DNA of 64,000 nt from Actinoplanes regularis (GTDB lineage Bacteria > Actinomycetota > Actinomycetes > Mycobacteriales > Micromonosporaceae). The stretch lies in the NCBI RefSeq assembly GCF_900188005.1, contig NZ_FZNR01000004.1:514874-578873 (forward strand). Direction: 5' to 3'. The stretch's first letter is position 1. Every line of letters begins with the position of its first letter. Below are positions 1 to 8,014 of the stretch, piece by piece. The notes under the pieces were generated by a model. It was not told where the DNA came from. It was given only the letters and a program-made list of their open reading frames with translations, and searched no databases. Both the position numbers and the translations under genes were made by a program.

Positions 1-977
1 CGCCAGTAGTCACGCAGGCACTTCTGGTGCCCCCGTGCCCACCGGTACCGCTGCTTCCAGAAGCGCTGCGACGAGAGCACCGCCTCCTCGAAGTCGACCG
101 CCGACGGGTCGTAGCGCACCCGGTAGCCGTCCAGCAGCAGGCGCAGGGTCAGGTCGGTGTCCTCGGTGACGGTGTCCGGGTTCCAGCCGCCCAGCGCCCG
201 GATCAGCGACGTGCGTACCGCGCAGTTCGCCCCGCCGTACGCGGGCAGCTCGAACAGCGCCTGCCGGCCGTACTCGTTGACCAGGTAGCCGGAGAGGTAG
301 TCGATGAAGATCGTGGAGGCCAGCGACGACTCGACACCGTTGCGGACCACGCAGCGACCCATCACCGCGCCGACCCGCGGGTCCCGGAAGTGCCGGGAGA
401 GCCGGCGCAGTACGCCCGACTCCGGCTGGTGGTCGGCGTCGAAGATCACCGCGATCTCGGAGTCGGTCAGCGCCAGCGCGTCGTTGAGCGCCCCGGACTT
501 GCCGCCGCCAGCGCCCGGCTCGCGGTGCAGCACCCGCAGGCGCGGGTCGGCGACCGCCCAGGCGTCCAGCCGGGCGCCGGTGCCGTCGGTCGACGCGTCG
601 TCGACCACCACGACGGTCAGCGCGTCCGGCGGGTAGTCGAGTGCCAGCAGCGCGGCCACCATGCCGTCCACCACCAGTTCCTCGTCCTTGCAGGCGACCA
701 GCACGGCGATCGTCGGGACGTAGGTCTCGATCCCGACCAGTGGCGCGTTCACATCGTGTTCGGCCCACCGGGCGGCGGCCACCGCGAATCCCAGGTGCCG
801 GAAGAAGAAGATCAGGAAGACCACGTTCAGGGTGGTGGCGAGGCAGCCCAGCGTCCGGTCGACGCCGAACAGCAGCAGCGCCGCCACGAGCACCCCGAAG
901 TGCGTGGCCAGGGCACGCCGGTAGCTGTCCCGCGCCGCGGGACCGTGGCCCGCCTGGTGCGGGACGCCGGTGTTCAT
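1..977 (-). CDS. Family 2 processive glycosyltransferase (3' end outside window)
   Basis: Membrane-associated GT2 enzyme expected to polymerise a sugar from a nucleotide donor at the inner membrane face. A hydrophobic N-terminal segment lies near residues 25-60. The GT-A core follows with VVVVDDAST near residue 121, a DAD metal motif near 174, GGANCAVR near 240, EDTDLTLR near 270, and QRYRW with ARG near 309. The QxxRW box is typical of processive enzymes (cellulose, hyaluronan and poly-GlcNAc synthases); the product here is not predictable. The ATG at 977 overlaps the stop of the upstream deacetylase gene (ATGA), so the two are probably translationally coupled. About 325 codons are visible and the C-terminal membrane part is missing. 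An overlapping frame starting at 987 is arginine-rich and lacks these motifs. Confidence 0.88.
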   Translation of the reverse strand, partial: MNTGVPHQAGHGPAARDSYRRALATHFGVLVAALLLFGVDRTLGCLATTLNVVFLIFFFRHLGFAVAAARWAEHDVNAPLVGIETYVPTIAVLVACKDEELVVDGMVAALLALDYPPDALTVVVVDDASTDGTGARLDAWAVADPRLRVLHREPGAGGGKSGALNDALALTDSEIAVIFDADHQPESGVLRRLSRHFRDPRVGAVMGRCVVRNGVESSLASTIFIDYLSGYLVNEYGRQALFELPAYGGANCAVRTSLIRALGGWNPDTVTEDTDLTLRLLLDGYRVRYDPSAVDFEEAVLSSQRFWKQRYRWARGHQKCLRDYW

Positions 978-1666
978 GTCGAACCATGCCTCTGCAACGC
1001 CGTCGTGAACGCCGGCACCTCGGCGAGGGCCAGCGGCAGCTGAGGCGGGGGCGACAGATCCCACACGAAGCGGGACGGTACGAAGGCCTCGGCGAACCGG
1101 ACCCGGGCCTGCGCGCCGAAGTGCCGGGCCGAGGCGGCCACCACCTCGGGATCGACCATCGCCGAGCTCTCCACCTGGCTGGTGTGGCAGGACAGCGCGG
1201 CGAGCTTGCGGTCCAGGTGGGCGGAGATGTCGACGTACAGTGACGGCTCGAAGCGGGTGGTGGACGGGCTGCGGTAGTGCAGCACCCGCCGGTTGTGCCG
1301 GGCCGCGGAGATCGTCGCCGCGGCGATCGCGCGGTGGTCCTGGTGCGAGTCGTCCGGAGCGTGCACGTAGACGACGTCCGCCTCGGTCTGGCGGATCGCG
1401 TCCTCGATCAGCGCGATCGTCCCCGCGTCGGCCTGCACCGCGCAGTCCTGCAGACGCCCCCAGATCAGCAGGCAGTCCAGGCTGCGCGCGGCCGCCTCGG
1501 ACTCGGCCTGCCGCCCGGCGACCAGCCCGGGACCGTTCTGCCCGCCGGTGACCACCAGCATGGTCACCGCGTCGCCGGCCGCCCGGTGCGCGGCGAGGGC
1601 GCCGCCGCAGCCGAGCTCGATGTCGTCGGGGTGTGCCCCGACCGCCAGTACGCTGCGCATCATCAC
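974..1666 (-). CDS. PIG-L/LmbE family deacetylase
   Basis: Zinc-dependent N-deacetylase fold of the LmbE/PIG-L family, which removes acetyl groups from GlcNAc-type substrates (mycothiol precursors, GlcNAc-PI, antibiotic intermediates). The N-terminus carries the diagnostic AHPDDIELGCGG at about residues 12-23, and HAPDDSHQDH near 119-128 supplies the other metal and catalytic histidines. At 230 residues its length is normal. The start is GTG at 1666 or either ATG at 1663/1660; no clear ribosome site decides. It lies 2 bp after the surface-protein gene and overlaps the glycosyltransferase start, so it is the middle gene of a three-gene operon. The pairing suggests it modifies the glycan made by the neighbour rather than mycothiol, which is inference. 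Confidence 0.88.
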   Translation of the reverse strand: MMMRSVLAVGAHPDDIELGCGGALAAHRAAGDAVTMLVVTGGQNGPGLVAGRQAESEAAARSLDCLLIWGRLQDCAVQADAGTIALIEDAIRQTEADVVYVHAPDDSHQDHRAIAAATISAARHNRRVLHYRSPSTTRFEPSLYVDISAHLDRKLAALSCHTSQVESSAMVDPEVVAASARHFGAQARVRFAEAFVPSRFVWDLSPPPQLPLALAEVPAFTTALQRHGST

Positions 1667-1668
1667 GT

Positions 1669-2214
1669 TCAGGCCGCCTTTCGACGCTTACGCCAGAGCA
1701 CGAACAGGGCAACTAGCCCGGCGAGCAGGAGCGCGACCAGCGGGCCGGCACCGTTGCCGCCGGCGGGCAGCATGACGTCGCTGCCGCAGGAGGACTGGTT
1801 CCAGTAGCCGCTGGCCGTCTTGCCGCCGACCCGCCAGACCACCGTGGTGTCCTTGCTGATCCAGTCGGTCGCGAAGGTGGCCGGGTGGGCACCCGGCTCG
1901 AATTCGGTGGTCACCAGGCCCAGAGCGCTCGGCGTGCTGCCGCTGGTCACCTCGAGGCGGTTGTTGGGGCCGGCCGGGATGGTGCCCGGCACGGAGGCGT
2001 TGCTGGTGTAACCGAAGACCGCCCGGTAGGTGTTGTCCTTGCCGTTCTTGAGCACGCAGTTGCACGTCGGCGTCCCGGGCAGCGTCTCCCAGATGGCCGC
2101 CACCGCGGGGCTGGCGGTCAGCGCCACCGTGGCGACGATGGCCACGACCAGCGCGGCGGCGCCGGCGGCGAGCAGACCGGCCCGGCGGCGCCGGAACGGG
2201 TTCACGAGCGGCAT
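1669..2214 (-). CDS. Secreted surface protein with LPxTG-like C-terminal anchor
   Basis: 181-residue exported protein of unknown function. The N-terminus has an arginine-rich stretch and a hydrophobic segment (residues 12-38) ending in AVAA, a likely signal peptide. The C-terminus reads LPAGGNGAG, then about 18 hydrophobic residues and the charged tail RKRRKAA. That is the layout of a sortase substrate, but with LPAGG in place of LPxTG, so covalent anchoring is uncertain; a plain membrane anchor is the alternative. Three cysteines in the exported part could form a disulfide. The start ATG at 2214 is preceded by GGAGGAAG at good spacing. First gene of the operon with the deacetylase and glycosyltransferase. 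Confidence 0.75.
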   Translation of the reverse strand: MPLVNPFRRRRAGLLAAGAAALVVAIVATVALTASPAVAAIWETLPGTPTCNCVLKNGKDNTYRAVFGYTSNASVPGTIPAGPNNRLEVTSGSTPSALGLVTTEFEPGAHPATFATDWISKDTTVVWRVGGKTASGYWNQSSCGSDVMLPAGGNGAGPLVALLLAGLVALFVLWRKRRKAA

Positions 2215-2347
2215 GGACTTCCTCCGCGGTCAGGGCTGTTGACTTCTGACCGATCGGCCGCCGCTCTACGCCGTATGAGTGCCAACCGGTTGCGGCGCCG
2301 CTCGAACCGACCGCCGGGCCGTCTGAATCCGCTGTGATCCCCGCGAC

Positions 2348-3151
2348 CTACGCCCGAACCACAGCGGCATCGGCCGAGTCAGACCATTTGACGATGATCG
2401 TGCCGGTGATGAAGTAGCCGTTCGCCTCGACCTGTGTCGCCACGTCGAGCTCGACCGAGGTCGCGTTGACCCGCAGCAGGTGAGCCTCCCAGTACGAGTA
2501 GCGAAGTTCCCGCAGCCACGCGTCCTTGATCTCGGTAGCCACCCGGTGCGGTGAGGCCGCCTGTTCAGCGAGGCAACGCGCCGTCAGTTGACGGGCCGGC
2601 TCCGGACTGCTTTCCACCGTCACCCTCCGAATCGACGGGCAGCGCCAGAGGTAGTGGTCGAAATCGATTTCCATGCCCGACAGGTTGTCTGGATCCGCCG
2701 GCTGCGCCATGGCGGCGACAGCACTCACCGCATCGACGAACGCTGCGGCTGTCGCGCCGTCCTGCCCGTCGAATCGCGGGGCGACCGGGGTGACCTCCTC
2801 CCACCAGGCTTTACCGGAGCGGCGCCGCCACCAGTACATGACGGTTCGGTCCTCGGGCCAGAGAGCCAGGCTCCCGCCCCGCGGCTCGAACCGGTCGCGG
2901 CCGGCCTCGATGGGTCGCCAGAAGGGTGCCCGGTCGAAGTCCGCGACGTCGGCCTCGCGGCCGGAGCCCGATGCGGCGAAGCTCCGCTGAGCTTCGATCA
3001 AGGAAGATTCGTTCGCGCCGCCCGACCGGTACGGCCAGCGGAGCTGGTGGACGTCGTCCTCCCAGCCGCACACCGCGCAGATCTCATGAGATCCGGGTGG
3101 CCCCGACAAAGTCAGGTATCCGCAGCACACACAGGCGTAGGGGACGTCCAT
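2348..3151 (-). CDS. CPCC-family cysteine-rich protein
   Basis: Begins MDVPYACVCCGYLTL and continues with EICAVCGWEDD near residues 27-37. This is the paired-cysteine signature of the CPCC family, probably a small zinc-binding or redox module, seen in bacteria and often near contact-dependent or immunity-type genes. The remaining ~200 residues (tryptophan- and acid-rich, with FDHYLWRCPS and SYWEAHLL) match no family I recognise. ATG 3151 is chosen because the CPCC module begins right after it; a GTG at 3160 would add three residues. The gene stands alone, with about 130 bp before the next gene and 420 bp before the DeoR gene. Confidence 0.6.
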   Translation of the reverse strand: MDVPYACVCCGYLTLSGPPGSHEICAVCGWEDDVHQLRWPYRSGGANESSLIEAQRSFAASGSGREADVADFDRAPFWRPIEAGRDRFEPRGGSLALWPEDRTVMYWWRRRSGKAWWEEVTPVAPRFDGQDGATAAAFVDAVSAVAAMAQPADPDNLSGMEIDFDHYLWRCPSIRRVTVESSPEPARQLTARCLAEQAASPHRVATEIKDAWLRELRYSYWEAHLLRVNATSVELDVATQVEANGYFITGTIIVKWSDSADAAVVRA

Positions 3152-3572
3152 GGGGCCCACCCTGCACGACGCTTCCCGGGATCGGAAATCGTTTACTCAG
3201 ATGAGTAGCCGGGTTGCCAAGGTTCGGCTCGTATGGCGCTCATCTCTGCTCCGGCGGCGCGCCGGAGCAGTTCGAAGGCGTCTTCGCGGGGTACGCCGGT
3301 CCGGCGAAACGCGTTGCCGCCCGGCTCGCCGGATGCGGCCTGTGGTCGAGCGGTGAACCCCGAGCCGCGCCGTCAGCCGACAGGTCCGCCGTCCCCCGTT
3401 GAACGACGGCCCGCGGCCGAGGCGAGTCAGCCCGGCCGGGGACCTGACCGGCGCCGGGCCAGGCAATGATGTCGAAGCCGGCGGGTTTCGGTGGGTCGCC
3501 GTGGTCTGGAACGGCACAAATCCGGGAGGTGAAACCGCCGGGGATCTTGCCGGCCCTGCGTGGGGAGTGAAC
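3152..3572. other. Intergenic stretch without a supported gene
   Basis: 420 bp between the CPCC gene and the DeoR-family repressor gene. Open frames on both strands are arginine/proline-rich, lack recognisable motifs and have no convincing ribosome site. I see no clear terminator, RNA gene or repeat. Confidence 0.5.
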
Positions 3573-4352
3573 TCAGGCGGCGTCGGCGATGATCACCTCG
3601 GTGCCGGTGCGACGGATGGCGTCGATGCCGGCCGGGTCGGCGGTGGCGTCGGTGACCAGGGTCGCGACGTCGGTGACCGGGCAGATGCCGGCCAGGCAGA
3701 CCTTGCCGACCTTGGAGCCGTCGGCGACCACGATCACCCGGTCGGCGCGGTGGATCATCGTGGCGTTGGTGTTCGCCTCGATCTCGTCGTGTGTGGTCAG
3801 GCCGCCGCGGGCGCTGATCCCGTCGACGCCGACGACCGCGACCGCCATGTTCAGGCCGCGCAGCGCGTTGTCGGCGATCGGGCCGACCAGTTCGTAGGAC
3901 TGGGTGCGGGAGACCCCGCCCGTCATGATCAGTTTCAGCCGGGGGCGCAGGGCGAGTTCGGCGGCGATGTTCAGCGCGTTGGTCACCACGGTCAGGTCGA
4001 CCCGCTCGGCGAGCAGCCGGGCGAGCAGGTGGGTGGTGGTGCCGCCGGTCAGGCCGAGCGTGAGCGGGCCCTTGGGCAGCAGCTTCGCGACCGTGCGGGC
4101 GATCAGCGTCTTCTCCTCGCGGTGCTGGCCGGTGCGGTAACGGACCGGCAGCTCGTACGCGACGTCGACGGCGACCGCGCCGCCGTGGGTGCGGGACAGC
4201 AGCCGCTGGTCTTCGAGAGCCTGCAGGTCACGCCGGATGGTGGCGGGCGAGACCGCGAATTCGTCGGCGAGCTGACCGGCGTCGACCGACCCGCTGGCGG
4301 TGATCCGTTCGAGGATGGCCGACACGCGGTCGGCCCGGCGCAGAGAGGACAT
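3573..4352 (-). CDS. DeoR-family transcriptional repressor of the adjoining sugar cluster
   Basis: 259 residues, normal for the family. The N-terminal winged helix-turn-helix (residues ~5-60) contains AGQLADEFAVSPATIRRDLQ, the DeoR signature. The C-terminal DeoRC sugar-phosphate sensor contains GLTGGTTTHLL (~100-110), VTNALNIA, MTGG and VVGVDGIS, with ADGSKVGKV near 212, all family landmarks. Such proteins usually repress sugar operons and are released by a phosphorylated intermediate. It is divergent from the GH4 gene across about 95 bp. Operator-like TTCGTTT sequences lie in that gap and at 5759-5803 and 10711-10722, so it probably controls this whole island. AgaR-like function fits but is inference. 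Confidence 0.9.
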   Translation of the reverse strand: MSSLRRADRVSAILERITASGSVDAGQLADEFAVSPATIRRDLQALEDQRLLSRTHGGAVAVDVAYELPVRYRTGQHREEKTLIARTVAKLLPKGPLTLGLTGGTTTHLLARLLAERVDLTVVTNALNIAAELALRPRLKLIMTGGVSRTQSYELVGPIADNALRGLNMAVAVVGVDGISARGGLTTHDEIEANTNATMIHRADRVIVVADGSKVGKVCLAGICPVTDVATLVTDATADPAGIDAIRRTGTEVIIADAA

Positions 4353-4374
4353 GGGACCTTTTCCAGTGGATGAT

Positions 4375-4427
4375 CAAACGCGCAGTCAATATAGTTCGTT
4401 TTCGAGGAATCCTTGCACGAGCGTGCA
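4375..4427. promoter_or_regulatory. Putative DeoR-protein operator region between repressor and GH4 genes
   Basis: The divergent gap contains CAAACG at 4375-4380 and AGTTCGTTTTCG at 4393-4404, related to the TGCTCGTTTG elements at 5759 and 5794. A separate near-perfect palindrome, TGCACGAGCGTGCA, lies at 4414-4427. An AT-rich CAATATAG core (4387-4394) could serve as a -10 region, but I cannot assign the promoters firmly. Confidence 0.45.
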
Positions 4428-4447
4428 TGCGGCCGGAAAATCCGCCA

Positions 4448-5743
4448 ATGACCGTGATCGCTTTTCTGGGCGCCGGCAGCGTGGTCTTCACACGTGAACT
4501 GCTGGCGGACCTCCTCTCCTTCGATGAGCTGCGCGACGTCACCCTGGCCCTGCACGACATCGACCCCGAACGTCTGGAGACGGCGGAGCTGATCGCCCGG
4601 CGGACCGCGGCGCAGCTCGGTGCGAACCCGGTGGTGACCGCCCACCTCGACAGGAGGGAGGCGCTCGAGGGCGCCGATTTCGTGGTCAACGCGATCCAGG
4701 TCGGCATGTACCCGGCGACCGTCCGGGACTTCGAGATCCCCGCGCGGTACGGCCTGCGCCAGACGATCGCCGACACGCTCGGCGTCGGCGGGATCTTCCG
4801 CGCCCTGCGCACGTTCCCGGTGCTCGACGGGATCGCGGCGGACATGCGTGAGCTGTGCCCGGACGCCTGGCTGCTCAACTACACCAACCCGATGGCGATG
4901 AACGTCGCCTACCTGGGTGCGATCGCCCCCGATCTCAAGGTGGCCGGGCTCTGCCACTCGGTCTTCTGGACCGTGCACGACCTGGCCGCCCTGCTCGGCG
5001 TCCCGCACGAGGAGATCGATTACACCGGTGCCGGCGTCAATCATCAGGCCTGGCTGCTGCGCTTCGAGCACCGCGGTGAGTCGCTCTACCCGAGGCTCGA
5101 CGAGTTGCTCGAGCGGGACGACTCGCTGGGCCGGCGGGTGCGGATGGACATGTACCGGCGGCTCGGCTACTTCCCGACCGAGACCAGCGAGCACTCGTCC
5201 GAGTACGTGCCCTGGTACCTGCACCACGACAGCGAGATCGAGCGCCTGCGCATCCCGGTCGGCGACTATCTGCGGATCAGCGCGGAGAACGTCGCCGAGT
5301 ACCGGGAGACCCGCCGATCCCTGCTCGCCGGGGAGCCGCTCGACCTGACCCGCGCGGCCACCGAGTACGCCCCGCAGGTCATCCACAGCATGGTCACCGG
5401 CGTGCGGCGCCGGATCCACGCCAACGTGATCAACGCCGGCCTGATCACCAACCTGCCCGAGGGGTACGCCGTCGAGGTCCCGTGCGCCGTCGACCGGGAC
5501 GGACTGCACCCCGAGCGCGTCGGCGACCTGCCACCCCAGTGCGCGGTGCTGAACCGCGCGTTCGCGGGCGTCGGCGAGTTGACCGTGCGGGCCGCGCTCG
5601 ACGGCGACCCGCGGCTGGTCCGCCAGGCCGCGATGGCCGACCCGAACACCGCCGCCACCCTCACCGTGGACGCCATCTGGGCACTGTGTGACGAGTTGAC
5701 GACCGCGCACGGCGACCTGTTGCCGGCCGGACTGCGAGCCTGA
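4448..5743 (+). CDS. Family 4 glycoside hydrolase (alpha-galactosidase-like)
   Basis: NAD+- and Mn2+-dependent GH4 enzyme that hydrolyses alpha-glycosides through an oxidation/elimination mechanism in the cytoplasm. The Rossmann start IAFLGAGSVVFTRELL is at residues 3-18. NAIQVG, RQTIADTLGVGGI, NYTNPMAMN, the metal-site cysteine motif GLCHSVF and VNHQAW all follow the MelA/AglA pattern. ATG 4448 is chosen because it places the dinucleotide motif at the extreme N-terminus; upstream in-frame codons give a basic extension unlike the family. 431 residues is normal. First gene of the plus-strand operon with the SIS and transport genes. The MelA branch acts on non-phosphorylated alpha-galactosides; an alpha-N-acetylgalactosaminide substrate is possible given the other genes. 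Confidence 0.88.
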   Translation: MTVIAFLGAGSVVFTRELLADLLSFDELRDVTLALHDIDPERLETAELIARRTAAQLGANPVVTAHLDRREALEGADFVVNAIQVGMYPATVRDFEIPARYGLRQTIADTLGVGGIFRALRTFPVLDGIAADMRELCPDAWLLNYTNPMAMNVAYLGAIAPDLKVAGLCHSVFWTVHDLAALLGVPHEEIDYTGAGVNHQAWLLRFEHRGESLYPRLDELLERDDSLGRRVRMDMYRRLGYFPTETSEHSSEYVPWYLHHDSEIERLRIPVGDYLRISAENVAEYRETRRSLLAGEPLDLTRAATEYAPQVIHSMVTGVRRRIHANVINAGLITNLPEGYAVEVPCAVDRDGLHPERVGDLPPQCAVLNRAFAGVGELTVRAALDGDPRLVRQAAMADPNTAATLTVDAIWALCDELTTAHGDLLPAGLRA

Positions 5744-5758
5744 ACGCGCACTGCCGAA

Positions 5759-5807
5759 TGCTCGTTTGCTGCGCACATCTTGCAAAGCGAGCACAAACGA
5801 GCATAAT
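5759..5807 (+). promoter_or_regulatory. Promoter with inverted operator for the SIS/transport operon, likely leaderless
   Basis: TGCTCGTTTG (5759-5768) and CAAACGAGCA (5794-5803) form a perfect 10-bp inverted repeat with a 25-bp spacer. A -35-like TTGCAA (5780-5785) and a -10-like CATAAT (5802-5807) are 16 bp apart, and the right operator arm fills the space between them. The -10 ends 8 bp before the ATG at 5816, so transcription probably starts at or beside that codon. Repression by the DeoR-family protein is inferred. Confidence 0.6.
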
Positions 5808-5815
5808 CCATGAGC

Positions 5816-6697
5816 ATGAATGACACGCTCGCCGAAGTCGCCAGCCAGCCCGCCGTGTGGCGGCGGACCGCCGAGCTCGCCGCCCGGGCGAGCCGGGAAC
5901 TGGGCGCTCCCGGGGAGCGGATGCTCCTGCTCGGCTGCGGCACCTCGTGGTTCGTCGCGCAGAGCATCGCCGAGCTGCGCGAGAGCGCCGGGCTCGGCGA
6001 GACCGACGCGGTCTGCGCCTCCGAATACGTGCCGCGCCGGCGCTACGACCGGGTCGTCGCGATCACCCGCTCGGGCACGTCGACCGAGGTGCTCGAGGCG
6101 CTGCGCCGGGTTCCGGCGGGCACCCGCCGGATCGCGGTCACCGCGGTGCGCGGCGAGCCGGTCGACGACCTGACCGACGCGCGGCTGCTGCTGGACTTCG
6201 CCGACGAGCGCAGTGTGGTGCAGACCCGGTTCCCGACGGCGGTGCTGGCGCTCACGCGTACGGCGTACGGGAAGAAAGATCTTGAATTGATCGTCGCCGA
6301 CGGCGACGCCGCGCTCGCCGCGCCGCTGCCGGCCGACCCGGCGGAGATCGACCACCTGGTGTTCCTCGGCACCGGATGGACCGTCGGCCTCGCCCACGAA
6401 GCCGCGCTGAAGGTCCGCGAGGCGGCCCAGGCCCACACGGAGTCCTACCCGGCGATGGACTTCCGGCACGGGCCGGTCGCGGTGGCCGGGCCACGCAGCC
6501 TGATCTGGTCGCTCGGCGACGTGCCCGCCGGGCTCGACGAGGTGGCCCGGCGGGCCGGCGCCACCGTGCACCGCGACGACCTCGACCCGCTCGCGCAGCT
6601 GGTCCTGCTGCACCGTTTCGCCCTCGCCCTGGCCGCCCACCGCGGCCTCGACCCCGACCGCCCCCGCCTTCTCACCAGATCCGTGGTCCTCACCTGA
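5816..6697 (+). CDS. SIS-domain sugar-phosphate isomerase/deaminase (AgaS-like)
   Basis: About 293 residues with two SIS (sugar isomerase) folds. The first contains MLLLGCGTSWF (~36-46) and ITRSGTSTEVLEAL (~84-97). The second contains VFLGTGWTVGLAHEAALKVREA and ESYPAMDFRHGPVAVAG, the standard phosphosugar-binding and catalytic region shared with GlmS C-domains and AgaS. AgaS proteins convert galactosamine-6-phosphate to tagatose-6-phosphate plus ammonia; FrlB-type deglycases are an alternative. The start is ATG 5816, because the promoter -10 ends 8 bp upstream; the ATG at 5810 would lie at or before the transcript start. The stop is 18 bp before the binding-protein start. Confidence 0.82.
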   Translation: MNDTLAEVASQPAVWRRTAELAARASRELGAPGERMLLLGCGTSWFVAQSIAELRESAGLGETDAVCASEYVPRRRYDRVVAITRSGTSTEVLEALRRVPAGTRRIAVTAVRGEPVDDLTDARLLLDFADERSVVQTRFPTAVLALTRTAYGKKDLELIVADGDAALAAPLPADPAEIDHLVFLGTGWTVGLAHEAALKVREAAQAHTESYPAMDFRHGPVAVAGPRSLIWSLGDVPAGLDEVARRAGATVHRDDLDPLAQLVLLHRFALALAAHRGLDPDRPRLLTRSVVLT

Positions 6698-6715
6698 CCG
6701 GAGGAGATGCCCGAG

Positions 6716-8014
6716 ATGAAGACCGGCCTGCTGATCGGCGGCTCGGCCGCCCTGTTGCTGCTGACCGCCTGCATGGGCGGCACGGCCGCCCCCGACAAGG
6801 ACGCGGCCGCCGGGTGGGACCCGGACGCCGCCGTCGAGATCACCTGGTGGACCGGGCAGACCGAGGAGGCCGAGAAGGTCGCCGAGCGGCTCGCCGCCGA
6901 GTACCACGCCGCCCACCCGAACGTCACGATCAGGACCTCGTCGGGCGCGCCGACCACCGACGACCTGCTCACCAAGCTGTCCGCCGGTTTCACCGGCGGC
7001 AACTACCCCGACATCTCGTACGCCTACGGCAGCTGGGCCGGTGACCTGGGGGCGGGCGGGAAGACCCAGGACCTGACCTCGTACGTGCAGGATCCGTCCT
7101 TCAAATGGGAGGAGATGCCGGCGGCGGCGCGGCAGGTGGCCACCGCGGACGGCAAGGTGATCGGCGTCCCGGCGCTGGTCGACAACATCGCGCTGCTCTA
7201 CAACCCGGCGCTGTTCGACAAGGCCGGGGTCGCCTACCCGACCGACCAGTGGTCGTGGGAGGACTTCCGCTCGGCGGCTCGGAAGCTGACCGACCCCGCC
7301 AGCAACACCTACGGCACCGCGTACTCGGTCTCCGGCAGTGAGGACACCACCTGGCACCTGTGGCCGCTGCTCTGGCAGAACGGCGGGCAGATCCTCGACG
7401 GCAACAAGCCGGCCTTCAACTCCGACGCCGGGGTGAAGGCCCTGGAGACGCTGCGGCAGATGGCAGTCGACGACAAGTCGATGTACCTGGACCAGACCGA
7501 CGAGCGCTACTGGCGGCTGTTCAACAGCGGACGGATCGCGATGATGATGTCCGGGCCGTGGTCGATGCTGGACGCCAAGGAGGCGAAGCTGAACTACGCC
7601 GTGGTGAACCTGCCGGGCGTCGACGGGGACCACCAGACCGTCTCGGGGCCGGACCTCTGGGTGCTGTTCGACCACGCCGACGCCAACCGGGCCGGTGCGG
7701 CGCGCGCCTTCATCACCTGGCTGACCAGCTCTGCCGTGGACGTGCGATGGAACCTCGCGGTCGGCAACCTGCCGCTGCGGTCGACCGAGAAGGACACCGG
7801 AGAGTTCGCGGCCTACGTCAAGGAGTACCCGGGCGGGCAGAAGTTCTTCGACAACCTGGCCAACGCCAAGCAGGCCCGACCGACCGTACCCGGTTACGAG
7901 GAGCTGTCCCGCAACGTCGGCGACGCGATCGCCGCCGTCCTGCAGGGCCGCGCGCAGCCGAAGGCGGCCCTCGACGCCGCCGCCAAGAAGTCCGAGTCCG
8001 CCCTGGTGAACTGA
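6716..8014 (+). CDS. Sugar ABC transporter substrate-binding lipoprotein
   Basis: 432-residue family-1 extracellular solute-binding protein that captures a sugar or oligosaccharide outside the membrane. The signal peptide ends in the lipobox LLTAC near residues 15-19. Family landmarks follow: ITWWTGQTEEAEK, the GNYPDISYAYGSW strand, the ALYNPALF loop, MMMSGPWSM and SGPDLWVLF. ATG 6716 is chosen because GGAGGAG at 6700-6706 is 9 bp upstream; the ATG at 6707 directly abuts that sequence. The stop overlaps the first permease start (TGATG). Together with the two permeases it is a CUT1-type importer. Confidence 0.92.
   Translation: MKTGLLIGGSAALLLLTACMGGTAAPDKDAAAGWDPDAAVEITWWTGQTEEAEKVAERLAAEYHAAHPNVTIRTSSGAPTTDDLLTKLSAGFTGGNYPDISYAYGSWAGDLGAGGKTQDLTSYVQDPSFKWEEMPAAARQVATADGKVIGVPALVDNIALLYNPALFDKAGVAYPTDQWSWEDFRSAARKLTDPASNTYGTAYSVSGSEDTTWHLWPLLWQNGGQILDGNKPAFNSDAGVKALETLRQMAVDDKSMYLDQTDERYWRLFNSGRIAMMMSGPWSMLDAKEAKLNYAVVNLPGVDGDHQTVSGPDLWVLFDHADANRAGAARAFITWLTSSAVDVRWNLAVGNLPLRSTEKDTGEFAAYVKEYPGGQKFFDNLANAKQARPTVPGYEELSRNVGDAIAAVLQGRAQPKAALDAAAKKSESALVN

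Noticed and set aside
10..987. Alternative frame with start at 987
   Set aside because: Arg/Gly/Pro-rich shadow; the frame from ATG 977 carries the full GT2 motif set and overlaps the upstream stop as expected for coupling.
4103..7675. Minus-strand open frame of about 1190 codons opposite the sugar-cluster genes
   Set aside because: Antisense of genes with clear family motifs. Its Arg/Gly/Val/His-rich product has no motifs, and high G+C makes stop codons rare in this frame.
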